Shown in pieces: positions 57,401 to 64,000 of a stretch of 64,000 nt of DNA. Numbering within the stretch: position 1 is the first letter of the stretch; every line of letters begins with the position of its first letter. Source of the stretch: Symsagittifera roscoffensis (Eukaryota > Xenacoelomorpha > Acoela > Convolutidae); contig NC_087065.1 of assembly GCF_963678635.1 (NCBI RefSeq), positions 52,521,858 to 52,585,857 on the forward strand, given 5' to 3'. The position numbers were made by a program, and so were the translations under genes. The notes under the pieces were generated by a model that made no database searches, was not told the origin of the DNA, and saw nothing but the letters and a program-made list of their open reading frames with translations.

Positions 57401-59993
57401 GCAATGTTTCGATGGATTAGCGCGTTTTTCGTATTTTGATTTTTGCGAAACTGGTTCGTGCTAATCAAAGATCATGATTTAGTTCTGAGTCCAAAACTTT
57501 TTGATAAAACTTGCGTCAAAATGAAAATAAGACAAAATTTAACACTTAAAGGTCTAGGTGAAGCCCAGACACGTCAAGTTATATAAATTTGTGCCTAAAT
57601 GTCTGACTTGATTTAAATCTCGCGATAAAAATTAGCCGCATGCCAGATGGGATGGTGGATATAATACAAAACACGACTGCTCGTATCAGGGCAAAGTCCT
57701 GAATGTTCCGACTGCCAACTAATTTGTCTCGAATCCTTTTGGCATACAGTAGCGTGCCGAGGGGTGGGGGGCGACCTCCCCTCTCATTTTTAGTTGCTTT
57801 GATATAACTTTACGACATCCGTTACTGGCTGACCTCAAAATTTTTCTAAAAGCGCTTTTTTTTGACAAGGCGGCGCACAAAATTTTTGACAAAATAGGGG
57901 CCTTATAGTGTTTTTGGAGAGCTCGGAAAATCAAATTGATCGACCTAAAAAAAGGCCGCAAAATTTTGTATTTTTTATCTCGAAAAACCGCCCTCCCCCC
58001 TAGAAAAATTTCTGCGCACTCCACTGTTGGCAGAAATATTGGCAGAAATATTGGAAATATTGACAAAATACAAAGTGTAGGCTGATAAGATCAAGTTTTT
58101 GATTCGTTTATGGAACTAATAGGAACTATTAGCTCGCCTCAATTCAATTTGGAACGTTATGAGTGCTGATAATTTGCCACACATAAAAAAATTCGCTAAT
58201 TGAAACAAAATATGAAAGTCTTATTCCAGCACTAAGTCAAGTGCAAGCATACTTGCTTCGCAATCACAAGATTTTTAGAACGATGCCCATACGCTTTCAA
58301 CTTTTCTAAAATTGTTCTGAATAAAAAAAAACCGTTTCGGGCATATATATTCCTCACTTTTTTCGAAAGCCAGAACAAAAATTGCTGAAACAAAGAAGCA
58401 AATGCATGGATATAAGGGGAATTTTTTACCACAACCTTGGCCTTTAAGTTTTGAAATTACAAAAGGAGCAGTACACTCCGCAACATTAGTTTAGTGGCAA
58501 TCTGTTTAGTGGCAAGTTTAGTGGCAAAAACTATGTTTAAGTCTGTCTATTCATACAAACTCCTATGCAAATGCAAGATTTTAGCTTTCATTTGACTGTT
58601 TGATAGATTCTGACAAAAAACTTACCTAACTTGAAAGCATGCATTTTTGGGGAAGGTGTCTAAATTAAAATTCGTAATGTCATAATTTGAAACATTTTGA
58701 AGAAGATGTGATACGATTGGTTGGTTTCAGAGATGGACCGGAAGAAGCTGAGCTACATGGCCTACAATTTAGAGGAGGAGATCGAGACAGAGAAGCCATA
58801 TGCATTCGAGTAAGCCACATACTTATATACACGTGCCTACAACCCCCCCATCCCGGCATTCACACACACACAAACATACACACAACAAGCACACATGCAC
58901 AAAAGGACAAGACAAGACAGCAATTGTTTCGATTGTTTCGAAAAAAAATATATTCGTGCAGCAGATATTAGTTATCAAGCGTCCTGATAGATTTATGGAC
59001 TGATATGAGAGTTCTGCAAACATGCTGAAAAGTCGCTTGTCACACGACTAAGAAATCAATTTTGTTAATTAAATAATTAGTTGCTGTAGCGGATTTAGGG
59101 GGGGGGGGGTGGGAGGCGAGGTGGAACGCTTTCTTCCTCAGGAATTCGACCCCCTGCTGACCCAAAGGGCCCCCTTTGTACTATTTTGAGATATCTGTTT
59201 TGGGTGAGATATCTGTTTTTGAGATATCTGTTTTCAGAAGGCGAGAATAAAGGCTCCTACTAAGCGTCTCACAGAAAAGGAAACTGAAATCAAATGTTCT
59301 CGTTTTCTACTAGTTTTCTTAAAAAACTGTTTATACTTCGGATAAAAATTGTTGAAAAATACCTATAACATGCCGGTTTTTTACGACAGTTTCGAAGCTA
59401 ATTTTCAAATCAATGACATTGAATCTGGGTATAAGTGATCTACTTATGAAACTCGTGAATACTCTGAGAAATACGTATAGAACAGTCATCATACGAAATT
59501 GATGTTGAATCCAATGAATAATCATTTCAAGGCAAATTCATTTTCTTTCTGTAGTTAGGCAGAAATTTTTAAGCAGCCCTAACACTCAAATATTTAAGCA
59601 GCATGAAAAAAAAATCCACAGCTTTGATGACTTTTCAAGCAGCATTAAAAGTCAACAGCCTTGGTGGTTTTTCAGTGTGTTGGAGTGTGAGTTTGCTGAG
59701 AGGTTCATGGAGGACTTGTTACACGTAAGGAGCGTGGAACGAGAGAGGTGCAACATGTTCCTCCTCCTCCTCCTGGCATCCCTCGACCCCCCAGAAGCTC
59801 CTCTTCCCCTTCACCTCATCAGGGAAATGCTACAGACTGCACAACTGGACTTCATCGGGTGGGTCGCTTTTGCAAAGTGTTTTTATGTGAAGATTTATTC
59901 TCTTGTTTAAAATCTCCTGTCTCTAAACTTTTTCGAGGTGATGTTTAAATTCCGCCTATAGTTTCTTGTTACAGACATCCATCAACAGAATGA
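51441..59993 (+). CDS. Leucine-rich-repeat protein, 9 coding exons, 305 aa, function unknown
   Basis: Exons 51441-51458, 51535-51604, 51894-52178, 52704-52766, 52840-52901, 55460-55598, 58731-58809, 59676-59858 and 59975-59993 sum to 918 nt and read through in frame from ATG to TGA. Every intron is GT-AG. Residues about 15-125 form leucine-rich repeats of the short SDS22-like type (L-x-x-L-x-L-x-x-N patterns: L-R-I-L-N-L-R-G-N, then L-W-N-L-D-L-A-H-N, then F-G-T-L-N-L-S-F-N). A capping-like segment with S-L-P-N-V-W-S-L-D-G follows. The C-terminal half is charged and helical-looking, with an E-rich stretch (E-E-E-I-E-T-E) and a leucine run near its end. There is no signal peptide or membrane segment, so a cytosolic scaffold or adaptor role is an inference. 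The start and repeat layout resemble small LRRC proteins such as LRRC61, but not closely enough for a symbol. Confidence 0.75.
51535..51604 (+). CDS. LRR gene exon 2
   Basis: A 70-nt exon between TTTGTTCAG and GTAAGT. It codes the lead-in helix and first repeat strand. The preceding exon (51441-51458) holds only the ATG and five more codons before GTGAGA. Confidence 0.68.
51894..52178 (+). CDS. LRR gene exon 3: main leucine-rich repeat block
   Basis: This 285-nt exon codes at least three complete leucine-rich repeats. The acceptor is TTTATTTGTTCAG and the donor GTTAGT. It is the most confidently coding exon of this gene. Confidence 0.82.
52704..52766 (+). CDS. LRR gene exon 4: repeat-capping segment
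   Basis: A 63-nt exon between TTTTTTCTAG and GTATGA. It codes a stretch with I-I-D-S-L-P-N-V, like the cap that closes SDS22-type repeat arrays, followed by W-S-L-D-G. Confidence 0.7.
52840..52901 (+). CDS. LRR gene exon 5
   Basis: A 62-nt exon between TTTCTTTTAG and GTAAGT that brings the frame to phase 0. It codes a polar segment with H-N-F-F-T-Q. Confidence 0.65.
54087..54590 (-). mobile_element. Diverged HINE copy
   Basis: On the plus strand it opens AACACGACTGTTAGTATATC, then CAGGACTAAGCCCTGAATGT and TTCCGACTGC. It resembles the copy at 25501 internally (shared ATTAATACGAC-AATTAGCTAGCCT), so these two form a subfamily. Confidence 0.62.
54656..55022 (-). mobile_element. HINE copy with internal deletion
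   Basis: It opens AACAAGACTGCTCGTACCAG with an intact 3' hairpin, and ends near CCGTAACTTTCGGAACA. It is about 365 bp, missing the middle third. Confidence 0.65.
55460..55598 (+). CDS. LRR gene exon 6
   Basis: A 139-nt exon after a 2.6-kb intron that holds HINE relics. It codes a basic, soluble 46-residue stretch and runs from acceptor GACTTCAG to donor GTTTGA. Confidence 0.68.
55720..56019. mobile_element. Degraded hAT-type MITE fragment in intron 6
   Basis: Carries CCCAAAGGG, TTTTGTAAAGGAGCCTTCGG and GAGGGGAGCGCGCGCC, and ends in TTGCCCCTG. The left terminus is not recognisable. Confidence 0.5.
56020..57668. other. LRR gene intron 6; nothing recognised
   Basis: Strongly AT-rich with short frames only. 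Confidence 0.45.
57669..58378 (-). mobile_element. HINE copy split by a nested hAT-type MITE
   Basis: The left part is 57669-57746 (AACACGACTGCTCGTATCAG, 3' hairpin, then TTCCGACTGC). The HINE resumes after 58034 and ends near CGAAAGCCAGAACAA at 58378. The MITE at 57747-58026 sits between the two parts. Confidence 0.62.
57747..58026. mobile_element. hAT-type MITE with 8-bp target duplication, nested in a HINE
   Basis: Termini are CAGTAGCGTGCCGAGGGG and GCGCACTCCACTG (inverted). TTGGCATA precedes it and TTGGCAGA follows, matching at 7 of 8 positions. The interior has family blocks (TGGCTGACC, AGGTCGATCAATTTG when reversed). About 280 bp, no coding capacity. Confidence 0.75.
58731..58809 (+). 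CDS. LRR gene exon 7
   Basis: A 79-nt exon between TTGGTTTCAG and GTAAGC, coding M-D-R-K-K-L followed by an acidic helical stretch. The longer plus-strand frame through this site is not the spliced frame. Confidence 0.68.
58810..59675. other. LRR gene intron 7, with hAT-type MITE 5' fragment at about 59094-59235
   Basis: CTGTAGCGGATTTAGGGG and a G-run open a truncated copy of the MITE family (CGACCCC-TGCTGACCC-AAAGG, then TTTGTACTATTTTGAGATAT). ATATCTGTTTT is repeated three times at its broken end. A CA-rich stretch lies near 58861-58900. Confidence 0.5.
59676..59858 (+). CDS. LRR gene exon 8, with the terminal exon at 59975-59993
   Basis: A 183-nt exon between GTTTTTCAG and GTGGGT. It codes an amphipathic region with a leucine run (L-L-L-L-L) and a Pro-rich turn. 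The final exon adds six codons and TGA. If the last donor were not used, the protein would end a little further downstream, so the last few residues are uncertain. Confidence 0.66.
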
Positions 59994-61377
59994 ACGAATT
60001 GAACGGCCAAGCACTTAAAAAACATTGAACCTATCAACCTGTCCCTGCTTGCAATAGGGCGGGGGACTGCTTTTAAGATTAGGTTTTATGCTATCCAGTC
60101 AAAATGAAAAAAACTTGAAAGAGGAAATGCGTTTTTCTCAATTTAGATTGATTTTAACTGAAAAATGATGAACAAAACTAAGAAAGATTTTCGGTAGAAT
60201 GACCAAATTTATTTTGCAAAAATTGGGCTTAAAGTTTTACCCCAAAAGCTATCAATTTTGGTCAATTCAAAATTACGTTAAGAATAGCCAATCAATTGCT
60301 GACAAAATTATAGCAATATGAGCCTCTTATGTGGCCCAAGAGAATTTAAAAAAGTATTATCTTCCTTGTTTTGTGTGAATAAACCTATTTTGAAAGACAA
60401 TTTTTAATCAATTTGCATCATTTTTGGCGATTAAACTTTTCTTAACTTTTGTTGGGCTGCATAATAGGCGCACTTCAATATACTTTTATCAACAATTGAA
60501 CCAATGTTTTGGAGAATTACTGATTTACTAAAAAAAGTCGAAAATGGTCTCTTTGGGGTAAAGTTTGAGTCCAATTTTTGCAGAACAATTTTAACCCTTT
60601 TAATTCTGTCGAAGTTTAGTCTAGGTTTTGTCATCATCTTTTTTCGGCTAAAATCAACACAAATTGAAAAGAAAGACCTTCTAATAAACTTTTGAAAAGG
60701 AATTCAATAATTTGAAAAGGAGTTATTTTGAAAAGGAATTCAGGAATATTTAATTTAATTCATTAAAAAAGTATAAATAACTCAAACCTGAAATCAATCA
60801 ATAGAGAAATTGTCAGGTTTTGTGTTTGATGAAAGAAACATGATGTTGGCGTTGGCCTTTGTTTTTCAGATATTTTCTGATTTTTTTTCAAAATTACTAT
60901 GGTTTTTTCCATCATAGGCATTTTCCGTGTACTTAAAAAAAACATCTTAAAAATAGGACGAATTTTGTCTTTTGGCGTGTTGTAGTTTTTCTTTCTATTC
61001 TTTGTTTTCCATGCAAAATCAAACACAACACATAATCATCGGAATGGGTTGAGTGATACATCATATTAAAGCCCTTCCAGTTGGGTTCTCGAACGAGATT
61101 TTTTAAAATTTCAAAATTGCGAGTAAAGCGTTTGTTAGTAACTTCTCGGATGTTAAAATTGGTGTTTTAGGCTAAAAAACTTCATATTACTAAAAAGTAA
61201 AACCAGTTTCGGCAGCTTCATTCAGCAGCTCTATCGCAATAAAATTTTGTTAAAATAATTGGTTAAAAAATTAGATCATTTATGCCTAATTTTCTAAACT
61301 TCTAAGCGTTTGCAAAATTTTCTTTGACAAAACGCACAAAAAGGTCACAAATGTGAAGAAAAAATCTAATTTGAAGA
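59994..61377. other. Downstream of the LRR gene; no gene recognised
   Basis: AT-rich with only short frames. It runs into the assembly gap. Confidence 0.45.
60378..60383 (+). promoter_or_regulatory. Candidate polyadenylation signal AATAAA of the LRR gene
   Basis: A consensus AATAAA about 385 bases after the TGA. AATAAA is frequent in AT-rich DNA, so support is weak. Confidence 0.3.
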
Positions 61378-61577
61378 NNNNNNNNNNNNNNNNNNNNNNN
61401 NNNNNNNNNNNNNNNNNNNNNNNNNNNNNNNNNNNNNNNNNNNNNNNNNNNNNNNNNNNNNNNNNNNNNNNNNNNNNNNNNNNNNNNNNNNNNNNNNNNN
61501 NNNNNNNNNNNNNNNNNNNNNNNNNNNNNNNNNNNNNNNNNNNNNNNNNNNNNNNNNNNNNNNNNNNNNNNNNNNNN
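61378..61577. other. Assembly gap, 200 N
   Basis: A run of exactly 200 N, so probably a placeholder of unknown true length. The gypsy element's LTR and most of gag probably fall in it. Confidence 0.99.
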
Positions 61578-61633
61578 AGTCGGAAGGAAGGGCGATATCG
61601 AGCAATCATAACGCAGATGATAGGAAACAATGA

Positions 61634-62335
61634 AGCAGGTGTGGCAGACCATTTGTAGACGGTCATTTGAAAAATTGTGCGGCGATGGGAAAACAATGTA
61701 AGAACTGCAATAAACCAAACCACTTTGCTCGAATGTGTCGTTCACAACAAGTCAGTGAAATAACTGAGAATACAGAGAGTTCTGAGGAAGAATTTAACTT
61801 GATTCAAACATTTGATTCGTGCGAAGAATTCGAGGTTATGGCAATTGAACATAAAGGCAGTCAGATAGAGATGATCAATCAATACATCGATGAGAAAGTA
61901 AAAGAGAACAGTGGCAGCACTGGAGTAAACAAATTCGAAACGAAAAAGATTGACATACGGAAAGATTCATCATCGGGAAGGATGAAATCACTGAAAGCTC
62001 TAATCCGAATTGATAATCAAATAATAAATATGACCGTGGACACCGGAAGCCCAATTTCATTTATAAATTGGACAGTGGCAAAACAGATTCTAGATTCATC
62101 AGGAAAAATACAGTTTACTCCGGTTGAAAAATTGTACTTACCAGCACAATTCGTGGATTATAATAAAAAACCAATAGCAATATTGGGTGCTGTGAAGGCA
62201 AATATACGGTCCGCTGGCTGGGAAGTTCCGGAGGCCACTTTTCTGATAACTGAACGAAGAACACGGTGTATTTTAGGGTTAGACTTACAAAGTAAAGTGG
62301 GTATAACCACCAGGCAAACACCCGCCCGAAGATGA
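61634..62335 (+). CDS. Gypsy gag end and protease
   Basis: The frame is open from 61634 after a stop at 61631-61633. It has a perfect C-x2-C-x4-H-x4-C knuckle (C-K-N-C-N-K-P-N-H-F-A-R-M-C), an acidic spacer, and the protease active site D-T-G-S-P (62039-62053) with I-L-G-L-D-L further on. It binds nucleic acid and cleaves the polyprotein. The usual partner frame for the rest of pol begins at 62332, so there is a -1 type break here: either decay or programmed shifting, and decay is more likely. Confidence 0.82.
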   Translation, partial: SRCGRPFVDGHLKNCAAMGKQCKNCNKPNHFARMCRSQQVSEITENTESSEEEFNLIQTFDSCEEFEVMAIEHKGSQIEMINQYIDEKVKENSGSTGVNKFETKKIDIRKDSSSGRMKSLKALIRIDNQIINMTVDTGSPISFINWTVAKQILDSSGKIQFTPVEKLYLPAQFVDYNKKPIAILGAVKANIRSAGWEVPEATFLITERRTRCILGLDLQSKVGITTRQTPARR

Positions 62336-63117
62336 AATCCCGATTTGATATAATGCTGTGCGAACAGTCGGGGCCGTGGAAAGAAAAATTCTATGAGGAT
62401 TTTAAACCACTGTTTGACAGAAAAGGACGATCAGTACATCTTGTCGTAAATACAACGTTCAAATACCCTCTTTGCCCGATTCAGGAAAAGGGGAGGAGGA
62501 TACCCATCCATGTGCAAGAAAAACTTGAGAAGGAAATTGAAAAATTACTATTAGAAGGCCATATTCAGAAGTAAGATAAGTATACCAGTGATTGTTTCAT
62601 AGCCCCTATTGTCATTATAATGAAGAAAGACGATTCAATTAAATTGGCTCTGGATGCAAAGCCCATCAACAGACAATTATATAAAAACAAGTATCAGATG
62701 CCGAATGTGAAGGAGCTATTAGACGGTGTTAGTCAGATAGTAACTGCACAAACAGCAGGTACCTTGTTTTTCACTGTGTTAGATTTGAAATATGCATATA
62801 GTCAGTTAAAGTTGACTCCACAAACTGCAAGACAGTGTAATTTCAACATCGTACGGGGGAAAGCTACGGGCACATATAGATTTCTGACGGGATTCTATGG
62901 GTTGGCAGATATGCCAGCCGAATTTCAACAAGCAATGGATCGGACGTTAAATCATTCCAGGAATACGTTTTGTTTCTTGGACGACATACTGATCGTCTCA
63001 AAGGGATCGGAGCTAGAACATGAAAAACTAATTACCGACGTTCTAATGAAGCTAGATAAGGAAAACTTATCTCTGAAGCTGTCAAAATGTGATTTCTTCA
63101 AAACAGAAGTAAATTGA
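62332..63117 (+). pseudogene. Gypsy reverse transcriptase with two in-frame stops
   Basis: Carries K-N-K-Y-Q-M-P-N, F-T-V-L-D-L-K-Y-A-Y-S-Q, T-G-F-Y-G-L-A-D-M-P and the catalytic F-L-D-D (62974-62985). The frame is otherwise continuous. TAA at 62572 and TGA at 63115 interrupt it, so full-length enzyme cannot be made from this copy without readthrough. Confidence 0.88.
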
Positions 63118-64000
63118 CTTGGACATAAACTTTCAGAAAGTGGGGTTACCCCGAAAATTACGAAAACGGAGGCTATCCTTAAGTTAGAGCATCCAAAGTC
63201 GCTCAAACAACTTAGATCCTTTCTAGGTAGTATTAATCACCTCGCGAAGTTTATACCGAATGCAGCCAATTTGACAGACAAGCTTAGACCATTATTGCGT
63301 GAGGAAAATGAAAAGAAAAAATTGAAAAACATTAAAATCCCATTAAAAAAAATTGAATGGGGACCCGAACATACTGAGGTGTTCGAGGAAATCAAACAAG
63401 CGGTAGCAAACATTGCTAAACTGAATTATTATGACCCGAATAGGGAAACTCGGGTCAAGTGTGATGCAAGCCATAGTGGACTAGGGGCATCCTTAGAGCA
63501 ACAAACGGAAAAGAACGAATGGATTCCAATTTCATTCGCGTCGCGCTACCTGACTAATCAAGAAAAAAAGTATTCTACTAATGAGCTTGAACTGTTAGCG
63601 GTAGTGTGGGCAGTTGATCGTTTCAAACATTACTTATTAGGAAAAGAATTTGTAATAGTCACTGATCATAAGGCATTAACATCGGCCTTAGAAGGCAACA
63701 GGTCTAACAAAACATATCAATCCCGATTAACGAGGTGGGTGGATAGATTACTGCCTTATCAATTCAAAATTGTCCATATTCCAGGGAAGGATATGGGGAT
63801 AGTAGATTATCTATCTAGAGAACCAACCGGAGAACCTTGGCCAGAAACCAAATTGGATGAAAAAATTGTGGTCACTTCGATTGAGTGCTTTCATAGAGCA
63901 CTCGACTGTTTATACAGTCGACTGAATGATACTGATGTAACAATTCAGAGTGAAAAAGTTCTAGAACATTCTCACAAACAGAAAAGAGCTGAAATCCAGG
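63118..64000 (+). pseudogene. Gypsy RT thumb, RNase H and linker, continuing past the window
   Basis: It continues in frame after the TGA. L-R-S-F-L-G-S-I-N-H is the RT thumb. V-K-C-D-A-S-H-S-G-L-G-A opens RNase H, with E in N-E-L-E-L-L-A-V and D in V-T-D-H-K-A completing the active-site set. Y-L-S-R-E ends the domain. An open linker continues to the window edge, where the integrase would be expected. Confidence 0.87.

Larger units (their letters stand above)
61634..64000 (+). pseudogene. Ty3/gypsy retrotransposon, gag end to RNase H, lightly damaged, runs off the window
   Basis: Domains in order are zinc knuckle, retropepsin, reverse transcriptase, RNase H, then a linker; the integrase would lie beyond 64000. 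The polyprotein changes frame near 62332 and has in-frame stops at 62572-62574 and 63115-63117, but otherwise reads well. That makes it much younger than the relic in the CACNG-like intron. No LTR is inside the window. Confidence 0.88.

Noticed and set aside
61286-61745. Frames running through the N gap
   Set aside because: They consist mainly of unknown residues across a placeholder gap.

Overview
The window is AT-rich nuclear DNA from an animal, probably an invertebrate. The evidence is a spliced gene of the metazoan voltage-gated calcium-channel gamma (CACNG/TARP) family, canonical GT-AG introns, and Ty3/gypsy, hAT-type and Helentron-type repeats. No species can be named from what is visible. 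A 200-base run of N at 61378-61577 shows that this is a draft scaffold. No prokaryotic genes, CRISPR arrays, rRNA or tRNA genes were recognised.

Layout. 0-3.3 kb: a probable minus-strand multi-exon gene of unknown function (1118-2698) and a plus-strand exon encoding a membrane segment (about 3013-3259). 3.3-8.9 kb: AT-rich DNA with small tandem repeats and copies of an unnamed interspersed repeat, here called family B. 8.9-22.6 kb: a repeat complex. It holds two plus-strand copies of a roughly 530-bp element, then a GC-rich foldback block built from CCGCTCAAA words (10759-11032), then an 11.5-kb tandem array of the same element in the opposite orientation. The element has a 5' hairpin, a 3' hairpin and an asymmetric inverted repeat, the layout of non-autonomous Helentrons (HINE / DINE-1 type). 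Relics of it are scattered through the rest of the window.

27.4-46.8 kb: the CACNG-like gene on the plus strand, five coding exons and 362 aa. Its 6.7-kb first intron holds a decayed minus-strand gypsy element that cut into a hAT-type MITE. Its 10-kb third intron holds HINE copies, a 1.4-kb ATT/ATG-rich microsatellite with an inserted hAT-type MITE carrying an 8-bp target duplication, and a foldback element. Its fourth intron holds a second foldback with G/C homopolymer arms.

46.8-51.4 kb: no recognised gene. 51.4-60.4 kb: a second plus-strand gene of nine coding exons and 305 aa, with leucine-rich repeats in its N-terminal half. 61.6 kb to the end: a younger plus-strand gypsy element (zinc knuckle, protease, reverse transcriptase, RNase H) that runs off the window. 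It belongs to the same lineage as the relic in the CACNG intron.

The two well-supported genes occupy roughly 2 kb of coding sequence in total. The rest is introns and layered transposon debris, and the order of several insertions can be read directly. Exon models were built by eye from reading frames and splice sites. Both long models close in frame over every junction, which is the main reason to trust them.
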